DNA of 64,000 bases, taken from Pyropia yezoensis. Lineage: Eukaryota > Rhodophyta > Bangiophyceae > Bangiales > Bangiaceae. The notes under the pieces are model-generated. The model had not been told where the DNA came from. It did no database searches and saw only the letters and a program-made list of their open reading frames with translations. A program made the translations under genes and the position numbers. The stretch lies in the NCBI GenBank assembly GCA_009829735.1, contig CM020620.1:14939420-15003419 (forward strand). Reading direction: 5' to 3'. Of this stretch, positions 1 to 9,554 are shown piece by piece; within the stretch, counting starts at the first letter, position 1, and every line of letters starts with the position of its first letter.

Positions 1-2699
1 AAAAGATTCCCGCCCTCTCCTGGTGGCCCACTCTTGGATACACGACGGGCCGCGGCAGGAGCCGGGGCACGTCCACGGCCCGACTCTCCGCAACGGGTGT
101 GCGCACCGCGCGTGCACGCTCGACACGGGGCAGACGGACACACGCAGAAAGCACCACGGGGGGTGGATCCTCCCGGGAGGCGGGGGGGGGGGTAGACCAA
201 GCAGTTGGCTACTACACATGGATAGCGGTGGGAAAACGTGACGCCCCGAGCTTGCGCCTGACGATGATCGTGGCATGACCCGCCCGTGCTGTTTCTGCAG
301 ACTGCGGCGGCTGGCCCGAGGCGCGTGTCGGTGGGGAGCGCGCCGTGGGTCGCCCTCCCCCCCATCCACAGGGGTGGTCTGTAGGGGTCGGATCGGGTCG
401 CCGCCGCTACGTACGTGCGGCCCGTACCCAGAGTGCATTAGCGCGCGGGCCTGCACAGTACAGTACAGTGTAGGTGCAGCGCCCTACACAGTGGGCTGAC
501 CCGCCCGCAGGCGCGCCCACCATACTGCAGCAGCAAAAGAGGACGACGGTGTGATGAGGCAGCTGACGAGGGAGCAGGGGGTAGCGACCCCGACGCCCCA
601 ATCGATATTAATAGTACCCCCCTGCGGCCGAGGACTCAAGATTCGACGCCGCAACCCAGAGCAGCGCCGTCACCCATCGATGTTGCGCCGTTCGGCCCGC
701 ACGGCCAGGCGCCCCGCGGTCCATCCAGTGCGAGCGGCGCCTGCCCAGCACGCCGCGGATCATGCACAGACAGCGGGGTGCCCCGGCTGGTCCGCCCGCC
801 TCGCGCCGGCCCGATGGCTGTTGCGCCCTCACGTCGCCCCGAAGGCGGGGTCCCCCGCAGCCTCCCTGCCGCAAGAACAACGCTCCGCCGCTTCCCACCA
901 ACGGCTGCTCCCGCAAGCCTCTCTGCCCACCCTCTGGGGTCACACGGTGTGTAGGCGTCTCCTCCCTGTCGCGACCGGCGGGGGCGTGGCTGTTTCCCTC
1001 CCCCCCCCCCCCCCCCCCCCCCCCCTTTCCAGTCGCTCCAGGAGTCTCCTCCCCCCACCGCCCGAGGCGCGGAGAAACGGCGGCACTCGTCCTCCGTGAC
1101 GGGCCCCGTCCCCGACCGCCCCCGCCGCCCGCCGTCGCCGCTGCCTTCGCGCCCTGCCGTTGGCGGCTGTTCAGCCCAGCCTCCACGCTGTCAGCCTCCG
1201 TGACGGGGCAAAAAAAGTACAGGGGGTATGTACAGATGTGTATGGGGAGGGTGGAGTGGGGTGGGTCACCCCTCTCACTCACGGTGGGTGTGTAGACCGT
1301 GTGTGGCTGGCCGTCCCTTGCGCCGCCCGTGTGTGGCTGGCCGGCCCTTGGGCCGCCCGCGCCCGCGCGCGCCCGCGGGCCCCCCGGCGGCGCCGACCCC
1401 GAACAGAGCTACCTCGTAGCTGTGACAGTCCCTCCCCCCCCGCGCCCACGGGGCAATCTATTTTCGATGCGGCACGAGCGGCGTGGGCGCGTGTGTGTAG
1501 TATGATTGCCTGCCGCTCGCAACGCTCTGTTCCGCTGGTCTTGGGCCAGCGGCTCCTCCCCCTCCCCCGCGTGCGCGTGTGCGTATCTAGGATACCCATC
1601 ATGGCTGCTCCCGCGTCGATCGGATGCGAGGGGGAGGGGCGGAGGCGGGCGGGCCGCCGGGGGGGAACAGCCCCCAGAGACGCGCGGTGCGGTAGGGCGG
1701 GACCCGTGTCAGGACCAGGCGGGCCTGGCCAGAGGGAACAGGTGGGGTTGTTGTGGCGGGGGGGGCGGGAGCGCACGCGGCGGCACCGCGTCCTTCCTCC
1801 GGTCATGCCCTATCTACCCGCTCACTGGTTGATGCGGGCAGGAGTGCGGTGGGGGGGGGGGGGCGGGCCGACGCGACCCATCCTTGTCTGCTGAGTGCGG
1901 CGCCGCCGGGGGGGGGCAGCGGGGACGCGGCCGTAGGCGGATGGGCTACCTACCACGCCGCCCGACCAGTGGCAGAAGGCGGCCGACCCCCCCCGCGCGG
2001 GTGCGACCACCCCGTCTGGCAGGCGCGGTCAGTACGGGCCGCGTGGTGTCATGGTCGGGGGGTATCCAGTACGGCATCAGCGGGGGGGGCCCAGGGCTGT
2101 GCTCGGCGACCGGGGGCGGCCGGCCGTTAGCCCCTGTTGCGCGTTCGTGGGGACGGTCCGTCTGGCGCGGGTGGGCGGGCGTGTGGGGGTGGGTGGGTGC
2201 CGCGGCGCACGTCGTTACCTCCCCCATCCGACGAGGGGAGACGGCACGACGTGGTGCGGCCGCTAGATCAGCGTGCATACCTACACACGCTAGAGGGGGG
2301 GGAGGGGGGGCGTGGGAGGGGCCCCAAGCGCCAGCCGGGACCCGGCCGGGGGCGCGTACAAATACACGGGACCTGGCGGCTCGCCACATGCCCCGGGTGC
2401 GCTCCACGCAGCCCACCCTCCCACCACCCTTCTCGCCTTTCGTCTTCCACCGACGCTCCAGCACCACACCCTCCCCGCCGCCCAAGCTCCACCGCGCTCA
2501 CCCGCTGCTTGGCTGCGAGCCCCCCATCCGCCCCCCCCCCCTCTCCCTTGGCTGTGCTCTGCCCGCCCACCCGTCCAGCCCTTCCCCATACGGCCGTCCA
2601 CGCAGGCCGGAGAACGGCTTCCCCCGCCGCCCCCCTCGGGCCCTTTCTTTGGCACAACTCCCCCCCCTCGCCAACCCAACGACGGCTCGGCGGGCCGGC
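1..2699. other. GC-rich stretch with no supportable gene
   Basis: Overlapping open frames occur on both strands, but they are low-complexity (Pro/Arg/Gly-rich), contradict each other and show no recognisable domain. Visible structure is limited to a C run near 1001-1024, a G run near 1851-1862, and a 30-bp tandem duplication (1298-1327 and 1328-1357, two or three differences). The last few hundred bases probably hold the 5' flank of the zinc-finger gene that follows. I see no convincing TATA box. Confidence 0.5.
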
Positions 2700-4349
2700 A
2701 TGCCCCGCAGCTTCCTCCTCCCCGCCGGCCCCGCGGGGCCGGCGGCAGCGGCGGCGGCGGCGGGGGTGGCGGCGGCGCCCTTTGCCCGGCGGCGGCGGGC
2801 GCTCATGGGCCGCGGGACCGTCGCAAGGCTGGCAGGCCTGTACACCCCCGTGTCGCCGGCGGCGCCCCTCTCCGCCGCCGCCTATGGGCTATTGCCCTAC
2901 GCGGCCGAGCCGGGGGGCGGCGCGTGGCCACCAGAGACGCCCCCGCTGTCGCCCGCGACGGCAGACACCGCCAACGCCGCCGGCGACGCCGCCCACGACG
3001 ACGACCAGGCCGTGGCGACGGGCAAGCCGGCGTGGAACGTCGGGCAGCGGCCCTTGTCCCCCCAGCCGCCGCGGGTGCACTCCACCACTGGGCGGGTGTC
3101 GCCACCTCTGCCACGCCGGCTGTCTCGCCTGTCGGCGGCGGCAGCGGCGGCGGCGGTGCCGCCGCCGCTGCCAGCAGCCCCTGCCGCGGCCGTGACCGCG
3201 GCGGGGGGCTGCCCCCCCCCCGGCTGCTGGGGGCCACCGCCGTCGGTGCGGGGCACCGCCTCCGCCTCGTCCCTGGCCGCGACGGCGTGGAACCCCCCCC
3301 AGGCGACGCTGTCGGCGGCGCCCACGAGGCCGGCGCCCCCGGCGGTCGCCGCCGCTGCCGCCGTCGCCGACGCTGCCAAGCCCCGGCGGCCGATGCCATG
3401 GCCACTAGACGGCTGGGCCGCCGCGGCGTCTGCCCCTCGGCCCGCCGACCGCGGCAGCGGCGGCGGCGGCGGTTGCGGTGGCGGGGGCGGGGGCGGCGGC
3501 AGCAGCAGCGGCCGCCTCGATAAAGGCGGCAGCGGGAGCGCCGGCACGAGCCCGCGGGGTGGGGGTGGCCCGTGGCGGCGGCCGGCGCCCACCCCCGCCG
3601 CGTTGAGCCCCTATGCAGGGAGAGACGCCATGGGGGCGGCGGCGGCGACGCCGCCGCCCTTCCCGTCGCGGGGGTGGTCCCCCCCCGCGAGCCCCCCCCC
3701 CACCCGCAGGGGTAGCCGAGGCGGCGAGCAGAGCCCCCTCCCCTACACGCTCATTGAGGAGGCAGACGCGTCCCCCCGTCCCGCCTCGCCGCCCTGGTAC
3801 CCCCTGCCGGCCGCCCGCGGCGTCGGTGGCGGTGGCAACCCCCACGACGCATGCCCCAGGCCAGACGCGGCGGCGGCCGGCGGCAGCACCGCGGGGCGGC
3901 CGCCCCCCCCCGGGTCGTCGTCGTCTGGCGGCGTTGGCGCCTCTCCCCCCCCCGGGTGGCTGTCCACCCCCCCCCCGCCACCGCCGCGGCGGCCGCCGCG
4001 GCGCACCTTTCGGTGCACCTACCCCGGCTGCGCGTCCGTAGCACGGTTCCGCTCCAACGCCAAGACGCACGCGCGGCTGCACACGACCGAGACGCCGTTT
4101 GTGTGTGGCGTGGCGGGGTGTGGCCGCCGCTTCAAGTGGGCCAGCAGCATGAGCTACCACCGCAAGCAGCACGCCAAGGGCGTGGCCGCCGCCGCCGCCG
4201 CCGCCGCGGCAGCTACAGCAGCAGCAGCGGCGGGGGAGGGGGGTGGGGGGGCGGCAGCGGGGGGTGGGGAGGGGGGTAGGGGTGGGCGGGCGACCACCGG
4301 AAGGGGACCAGCCTCTGGGGCGCGTGGGCTGGGTGGGCCGACGGAGTAA
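2700..4349 (+). CDS. C2H2 zinc-finger protein with two fingers, low-complexity N-terminus
   Basis: Probable DNA-binding transcription factor. Near the C-terminus are two adjacent C2H2 fingers, each C-X4-C-X12-H-X3-H (first Cys at about residues 439 and 469 from this start). They are joined by a TTETPF linker that resembles the canonical TGEKP linker. The C-X4-C spacing is the Sp/KLF/TFIIIA style. The other ~430 residues are Ala/Pro/Gly-rich and likely disordered, and a poly-Ala tract follows finger 2. The frame is open upstream to 1884, but that part reads as noncoding. ATG 2700 is chosen because a structured Ala/Pro-rich sequence begins there; the start is uncertain. The stop (TAA) lies only 17 bp before a Tc1-type transposon. 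The finger region is solid; target and function are unknown. Confidence 0.75.
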   Translation: MPRSFLLPAGPAGPAAAAAAAGVAAAPFARRRRALMGRGTVARLAGLYTPVSPAAPLSAAAYGLLPYAAEPGGGAWPPETPPLSPATADTANAAGDAAHDDDQAVATGKPAWNVGQRPLSPQPPRVHSTTGRVSPPLPRRLSRLSAAAAAAAVPPPLPAAPAAAVTAAGGCPPPGCWGPPPSVRGTASASSLAATAWNPPQATLSAAPTRPAPPAVAAAAAVADAAKPRRPMPWPLDGWAAAASAPRPADRGSGGGGGCGGGGGGGGSSSGRLDKGGSGSAGTSPRGGGGPWRRPAPTPAALSPYAGRDAMGAAAATPPPFPSRGWSPPASPPPTRRGSRGGEQSPLPYTLIEEADASPRPASPPWYPLPAARGVGGGGNPHDACPRPDAAAAGGSTAGRPPPPGSSSSGGVGASPPPGWLSTPPPPPPRRPPRRTFRCTYPGCASVARFRSNAKTHARLHTTETPFVCGVAGCGRRFKWASSMSYHRKQHAKGVAAAAAAAAAATAAAAAGEGGGGAAAGGGEGGRGGRATTGRGPASGARGLGGPTE

Positions 4350-4366
4350 TAGCAGTGGCCCATGTA

Positions 4367-5137
4367 CAGTCCCCGTCCAATATCGTTTGTCCACTTGGCA
4401 CGTCCAATTTTCGAAAGGATTTTGTCACGGATCCAACCATCTCCATGGAGCTCCGATTTGCAGGCAGCGGCTGCGGCTTGGCGAAAGGAGGCACCGACAC
4501 CCCCCCCCCCTCCCCCCCCCCGCCCCCACCGCTACAACGAAAAAAAGCTCATGGGTCCACGGTCACCCTCACCCTCCCCCCACCTCGCCTTCACATCAAT
4601 ACTTAATCCCACTCCCCTTCGCGGCCAACACAGCGGCCACACGACGAGGCATTGAAGCAACAAGAGCCGTGAAGAACTCCGCCGGCATGGCGTCCCACTC
4701 CTCACAAAGCGCGGCCCAAAGCTCATCCTTGTTCTTAGGGGCGACCTTGCGCCCCCGCAGGCGACGGTCCAGCTCCCCCCAAGCGTTCTCAATGGGATTG
4801 AGGTTCGGGCTCTGCCCCACCCACGGCAGCGGCTGCGATAGCCCCGTTACTGCCGCCCAGCGACGCCATCTCCCGGATGGCACCCCTCTGCTGCGGCGTC
4901 AGGGACGTGCGGTTGTGCCCCGCCATCGACGTCAGGTGCCGCCGGTACGTTTGGGGGGGGAGGTGGACGAGTGGCGCGCTCTTTGTGCGCTTCACGGAGA
5001 TGGCGACTCGGGCCGCGCATCTCCCAGATATGGGGCTCAGCGAGGTAAAATCGCAAGATCTGCGGTGCTTCGCGCCGAAGTCTCGGCGCACCAAGGCCCC
5101 AAAATTGAAGTGGACAAACGATTTTGTCTGGGGACTG
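4367..5137. mobile_element. Internally deleted Tc1/mariner element (771 bp)
   Basis: The element begins CAGTCCCC at 4367 and ends GGGGACTG at 5137. Each end is flanked by a TA dinucleotide (4365-4366 and 5138-5139), the usual Tc1/mariner target duplication. The terminal inverted repeats run about 34 bp and differ in only a few bases; both contain ATCGTTTGTCCACTT. On the minus strand it carries the first ~30 codons and the last ~80 codons of a transposase, joined with the middle missing. Autonomous relatives are usually 1.3 kb or more, so this is a non-autonomous deletion derivative. It sits 17 bp past the zinc-finger stop and about 200 bp from the 3' end of the Fanzor-like gene. Confidence 0.88.
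4596..4926 (-). pseudogene. Tc1-like transposase remnant (N- and C-terminal ends)
   Basis: The C-terminal piece (minus strand, about 4840 down to 4596) contains QSPNLNPIENAWG and ends in SMPRRVAAVLAAKGSGIKY. Both are hallmark Tc1 DDE-transposase signatures, the first just ahead of the third catalytic acidic residue. The N-terminal piece starts with ATG at 4926 (MAGHNRTSLTPQQRGAIREM), which matches the helix-turn-helix start of Tc1 transposases. The pieces meet near 4850 in different frames, and the catalytic DD region is absent. The product cannot be active; the copy is a deletion derivative that could be moved only by a relative in trans. Confidence 0.85.
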
Positions 5138-5338
5138 TACAGTTGGTACCCAAAATAACTATCGGTCCAACCCCTCCGGGAAACATCCGACTCATCCTGG
5201 GAAAGGTCCCCGGGAAAAGCCGGCGTCTAACCTACTAGTGAACGGCCGACAATTACCCATAATTGGCTCGTCGGCGAAAAAGGGGGCGGCTGACGCACCC
5301 CGTGGTAGGTGAGGGTCACGGGCAAGACGTGCGCTGTC

Positions 5339-7834
5339 TTAGCGTCTTGCAGTGTCCACCAGACCACGGGGCGCGTCTGTCGCCCCCGCCTCCGCCCGAC
5401 GTACCCCGTCCATGGCACTGCCGGCCGCCGCCACCCGTTCCCCACCAGGAGCACCGCGTCGCATCACAGAGGACGGCGCAGTCGCGTCGCCGTCGACAAC
5501 CCCCCTACCGCCACCGCCACCGCCACCGCCACCGCCACCGCCACCGCCACCGCCACCCCTACCGTCGCCGACAGTGTCCACTGCAGCCAGTACGGGCCAT
5601 ACATCGACCCGCGTAGTCGCACGGGTGCGACGTACAGGCGGGACGGGAACACCACTTGGAGGACGCTTGGCCGTCCAGGCCCACCTCATACCAAACGGGC
5701 GCCTGAAAGGCCACACGTTGGTACCCGTTCGACGACGAGCGGCCACCCACGCCATGTTGCGGGCCGCAACGTCGTCCCGATTGCGAATCACGGGCGGGTG
5801 TGGCGCTGGATGACCGGGGCCTTGTGGGGCCGCGAGAGAGCACGTGTAGCAGCCCTTGGCCGCCCACTCGCTCAGCCGCCTCGGGTCGGCATAGACGGCG
5901 CGGTCCTCAACGGCACAGGCGGCCAGCGCGGCCGCGCGCCGCGCCACAGCAGCAGCACGGGCAGTGGCTCGGACGGCCACCCGGTAGGCGTCGGGGTCTG
6001 GCCCTCGGCGCGTCACGTGCGTAGCAGAGGGGAGGGCCCGCTTTGGCCGCCCCCGACGCGAGCCAGCCGCCATCCACACACGCCGTGTCGACGGCAGAGG
6101 GCCGGCCGGCGGCCCATACAGCTCTCTTGGAATCTTGGGGGGGGAGTTGCCCGTCGAGTAGATGAGCACCATCTTGTCGTGACACTCGGAGCACGCCTGG
6201 CTCGTGTTGAACTCGTCCTGGTCGACAAACCAGCACAGCCGTCGGAGGTGGCGGCGGAGCCAGGCGTCCCCCCCGCGCACGCGCGCGGTGCCCATGGCCA
6301 CGACGACCGCACCGCCGCCACGGACCTGGCGAAGGAGGCCGCCGGTCAGGTCCCGCGCCACCGAGGCAGCAAAGCGGCCGCGTTCGATGGCCTTGCGCAC
6401 ACGCGCCGTCCGCAGGTGTCGCGTGGCTTGCGCGCCCAATCGCTGGCCGTACGCGGCCGTGTCGCGACGGGCGGCCCACTCGAGCGTTGCCTGCAGGTGC
6501 TTGCCGTCGTCGCCGGTACGCATCGTGCCGTGTGCTGCTGCCAAGTCGACGGGTGGTAGGTGGCCAGCGACGCCGCCTCCGTCACCCGCCGCCGCCGCCA
6601 CCAGTCCCGCCACCGCCACCGCCACCGGTCCCGCCTCAGTACCGCTGCGAGCCCGCCACTGCCTCCACGCACGGGCCAAAAAGTTACCGCCGCTGGCCTC
6701 CCGAAAGTGGGCGGCACTCAGGCTGTAGCGAAGGCCGGGGACGGGTGCCAGTCGACGACACCCCTTGCGCCGGGGCAGCGCGTCCACCCGGTCCAGCAGC
6801 GGCGCGTCTCGGGTGGTGCCGCTGGCACTGTCGCCCGCCGCGGCAGTGGGGTCCACCAGCCACCGTGCCACCTTTTCCGCCTCGTGACGGGGCACAGTCC
6901 ACCGGGACAGGCGCGTGCGACGCAGCACACGCCGCACCGAGGTGGCGAGCTGGGTGCGGCGGGCCCGTCGGATGGACGCCTGCGGCCCACGCCGCACGCG
7001 CCCGTGGCCACCGCCGGGGCTCGCCGTCTGGTAGGTCTTTGCCTCGGGGGGCGTCGTCGCACCCACCGCCGCCGGGGCCACCGCCGCCGCATCATCGTCG
7101 CTCCCGTCGGGTGACGACCGCCGCGCTTTTCGCTTGGAACGGCCCCCCCCTGTTCCCGCCCCTGCAGCCGGGGCGCCCGCCGCCGCCCGCTTCCTAGACC
7201 CCCCCGGTGGGTGGCCCTCGGGTGTGGTTGCGGCTGCCGCCACCCCGTCTTGGACGCCCGCCCCACGCAGGAGCGCCACCGCCGCCCGGTTGAGCGCGTC
7301 CAAGCCCATGTGGCGGGACCACGCGGCGCGCATCGCGGCTACAGCTGGGCGGGCTGGGAGGTCTGCCGTCGCCACGCGCTCACCCGGTGCTGCCGACAGC
7401 ACGGCAGACCGTCGCTGGTCTCCACCGACCATCTGGAGCCACCGGACGCGCGCCAACGGCAGGCCAGCCCGCTCGAGCTGTGTCAGTACCCCCGCCCGGG
7501 ACGCAAAGCCTTTGCCGCCGCGGTCCCGCGCACGTCCACCGCCGTCCAGCTTCTTGGCCCAGGCCACCGCCCGCGCCTCGGCCTCTGCGGCCGTGTCGGG
7601 TCGAGACAGAAAAAACGTTACCGCCAAGCCGTCGGTAGACATCTGGGAGGCGGCCCGGTTGGCGCGGCCACCGACACCAGCCATGGCGGCCAGCACCGCT
7701 GCACCGCCCGTTCGCAGCTCTGGCCATGCCCGAAGACTGGGGTGGCCACGCACCCCTACGCCAGTGGCGGCCGAAACTGGCCGCAACAGGGCGAGCATCC
7801 GGTCCGGCACCAGCGTGCCGTGACCGTGGAGCAC
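5339..7834 (-). CDS. Fanzor/TnpB-like RuvC nuclease, C-terminal part (after in-frame TGA)
   Basis: This is the nuclease half of a Fanzor-like protein, the eukaryotic relatives of TnpB that cut DNA under RNA guidance. Visible features, numbered from 7834: MSTDG at 65-69 (the TDG motif upstream of RuvC-I); YSLSAAHFREASG at 370-382; VDQDEFNTS at 537-545 with the RuvC-II Glu (E541, nt 6212-6214); a split CXXC...CXXC zinc ribbon (C548/C551, C662/C665); and RDDVAARNM at 686-694 with the RuvC-III Asp (D687). The RuvC-I Asp is unclear; the best candidate is in LDRVDALPRR (345-356). The first codon here is GTG and the first ATG is at 7798. The frame is the same as the ORF ending at 7838, so this is one gene split by a nonsense codon. 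The C-terminus is a Gly tract from a hexanucleotide repeat. Confidence 0.8.
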   Translation of the reverse strand: MLHGHGTLVPDRMLALLRPVSAATGVGVRGHPSLRAWPELRTGGAAVLAAMAGVGGRANRAASQMSTDGLAVTFFLSRPDTAAEAEARAVAWAKKLDGGGRARDRGGKGFASRAGVLTQLERAGLPLARVRWLQMVGGDQRRSAVLSAAPGERVATADLPARPAVAAMRAAWSRHMGLDALNRAAVALLRGAGVQDGVAAAATTPEGHPPGGSRKRAAAGAPAAGAGTGGGRSKRKARRSSPDGSDDDAAAVAPAAVGATTPPEAKTYQTASPGGGHGRVRRGPQASIRRARRTQLATSVRRVLRRTRLSRWTVPRHEAEKVARWLVDPTAAAGDSASGTTRDAPLLDRVDALPRRKGCRRLAPVPGLRYSLSAAHFREASGGNFLARAWRQWRARSGTEAGPVAVAVAGLVAAAAGDGGGVAGHLPPVDLAAAHGTMRTGDDGKHLQATLEWAARRDTAAYGQRLGAQATRHLRTARVRKAIERGRFAASVARDLTGGLLRQVRGGGAVVVAMGTARVRGGDAWLRRHLRRLCWFVDQDEFNTSQACSECHDKMVLIYSTGNSPPKIPRELYGPPAGPLPSTRRVWMAAGSRRGRPKRALPSATHVTRRGPDPDAYRVAVRATARAAAVARRAAALAACAVEDRAVYADPRRLSEWAAKGCYTCSLAAPQGPGHPAPHPPVIRNRDDVAARNMAWVAARRRTGTNVWPFRRPFGMRWAWTAKRPPSGVPVPPVRRTRATTRVDVWPVLAAVDTVGDGRGGGGGGGGGGGGGGGGGRGVVDGDATAPSSVMRRGAPGGERVAAAGSAMDGVRRAEAGATDAPRGLVDTARR
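5508..5556. repeat. (CCACCG)n microsatellite
   Basis: About eight copies of a CCACCG hexamer with slight degeneration at the edges. It is read as a Gly tract by the minus-strand Fanzor-like frame, so that protein's true C-terminus may vary between alleles. Confidence 0.8.
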
Positions 7835-7837
7835 CGC

Positions 7838-9544
7838 TCAGGCGCCAGGGATGAGGGCGTACGGGCTCTCCACACCCACATTCAGGACGTGGAGGAGAAA
7901 CGGCACGCACGCCCACCAGCGGCGCTTCTTCACAGGCGTTGCTGGAAAGAGGCCCGCCACAGAGGGTGGCATGGCCGCCCGCATGACGGCTACCCGTTGC
8001 GCCAGCGCCTGGACCAGGTGCTGGGGGACGCCGTCGAGGCCCCGCCGGCCCGGCGTTGCCTTGTCCGCGGTACCCGTGCGGAAGCGCGCGGCCGCCCACC
8101 GCGTTAGCCGCCGCTCCGTGTCCCAGGCAGAGCCGCCCGCTGGAGCAGCCGTGGCAGCGGGGGAGGTGGCCAGCGCGTCCTTGGCCGCCTTGGCGCCCAG
8201 CTTGCGACACGCCGCGTCCACACACCGCCCGGCGTGGGTGGCCACGATGGTGGCGACGGGCTCCCATCGTGCCGTGTTGTTGCTCGCTGGAAGATACCGG
8301 TCGCACGCAGCTGCCGTGACGGCCATCACCTGCGTCAGGGCGTAGGAGAGCGCCTCTGCCAGCAGCGGGTGGCTCGTCGTCACCACAGAGCGGGCGCGCG
8401 CCATCCGCGTGTTGGTCCGCCCCTTTCCACACCAAGCACACACGGTGCCCGCCTGCAGGGGACTGCCAGACACACCCTCGCAGCCGCAGGCGTAGGCAAA
8501 CCACAGCCAGACGGGCGCCCAGTTTGCGGGCACGGCCTCCGTCCAGTTGGCGTCGTCGGCGGCAGCGTCGGCGACGGTCGACACCAGGCGCCGCAATGCC
8601 ACGTCGAGGACGCGGAGCATGAGGAAGCGGAGCTTGGTAGCCGCCCCAGAGAGGTCCTCCAGCTCTGCTTGCAGCGCCGTCTCCACCGCCGCGCGCGTGT
8701 CGGCGTCGTCCTTGTCGTCCCCAAACACCGCCCTCGCGAGGACGCCCACCGGCACGGTACACGCCCGCGTCTGCCGTCCAGTGCTCTGAAGCGGGTCCTT
8801 GCAGTCGGGGTCGGCGCCGCGGTCGTAGGCCGCTGGCACGCCCCCACAGTGCCGCTGCACCGGGCAGGCGGCGTCCCCGCTGCTGTGGCCCCCTCCCAGG
8901 CAGTCGCGACACTTGGACGCGGCCGCCGCCGCCGCCGCCGGGACGGCTGCGGCAGCGGCGGCGGCAGCGGCAGCGGCTGCCGGCCCTGCACCAGCCGGGG
9001 CCTTGCAAGAGCTGACCTTGTGCCCCGGCTCGCCACATCCGCCACACTTTTGCGTCCGCCCCTTGCGGGCGGGCGGTGCGTCAGTGGCAGCCTCGCGCCG
9101 GGGCAAGCCCGCGGCGGCCACGCCAATCAGCCCAGCGGCCGTCTTGGCGCGTGCGGCGAGCTCCACCTCGGCCTCGCTGGCCGCCGCCCGGCCACCACAG
9201 TACACGCTGACCGCCTGTGCCGCGTCTGTGATGGCCGCGACGAGGTCCTCGCCGGCGCCGTCGAGGGGGCCCGCCGCCTCCTCATCCTTGGCCGCCTGCT
9301 GCAACCGCGCGACGGCGGCAGACCAGTCGGCCGAAGAGGCCGCGTCGCCCCCTGGGGGTGCAGACACGCCCTGCAGGCGGCTCAGGCTGGCGGCGAGCAC
9401 CGCCCGCTTGAGCGTCACCACGTTGCGTGCGTCTTGAACGTACGCCTGCTCTTGTGCCGGGTCCCACTCCTCGTCTGAGGTGGTGTCGCCGTCCAGCCCG
9501 TCGACGCCAATGTCTTGGTCGCTGCCGTCGTCATCATCGTTCAT
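7838..9544 (-). CDS. N-terminal zinc-knuckle part of the Fanzor-like protein
   Basis: 568 codons from ATG 9544 to TGA at 7840-7838. An acidic start is followed by two zinc knuckles: C167-X2-C170-X4-H175-X4-C180 and C212-X2-C215-X4-H220-X6-C227, separated by poly-Ala. A Cys-rich patch (CGCEG...CAWCGKG, about 350-380) comes later. The last residues (PYALIPGA) run in frame through the TGA into LHGHGTLV...MLALL. That resembles the stretch TnpB/Fanzor proteins have just before the TDG motif, so I infer one ~1,400-residue protein. Loss of one codon (TGA from TGG or CGA) explains the break. Possible readings are a recent nonsense mutation, readthrough, or two separate proteins. Knuckles at this end could contact the guide RNA or target DNA; that is speculation. 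Confidence 0.65.
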   Translation of the reverse strand: MNDDDDGSDQDIGVDGLDGDTTSDEEWDPAQEQAYVQDARNVVTLKRAVLAASLSRLQGVSAPPGGDAASSADWSAAVARLQQAAKDEEAAGPLDGAGEDLVAAITDAAQAVSVYCGGRAAASEAEVELAARAKTAAGLIGVAAAGLPRREAATDAPPARKGRTQKCGGCGEPGHKVSSCKAPAGAGPAAAAAAAAAAAAVPAAAAAAASKCRDCLGGGHSSGDAACPVQRHCGGVPAAYDRGADPDCKDPLQSTGRQTRACTVPVGVLARAVFGDDKDDADTRAAVETALQAELEDLSGAATKLRFLMLRVLDVALRRLVSTVADAAADDANWTEAVPANWAPVWLWFAYACGCEGVSGSPLQAGTVCAWCGKGRTNTRMARARSVVTTSHPLLAEALSYALTQVMAVTAAACDRYLPASNNTARWEPVATIVATHAGRCVDAACRKLGAKAAKDALATSPAATAAPAGGSAWDTERRLTRWAAARFRTGTADKATPGRRGLDGVPQHLVQALAQRVAVMRAAMPPSVAGLFPATPVKKRRWWACVPFLLHVLNVGVESPYALIPGA

Positions 9545-9554
9545 CGTGAATCCG

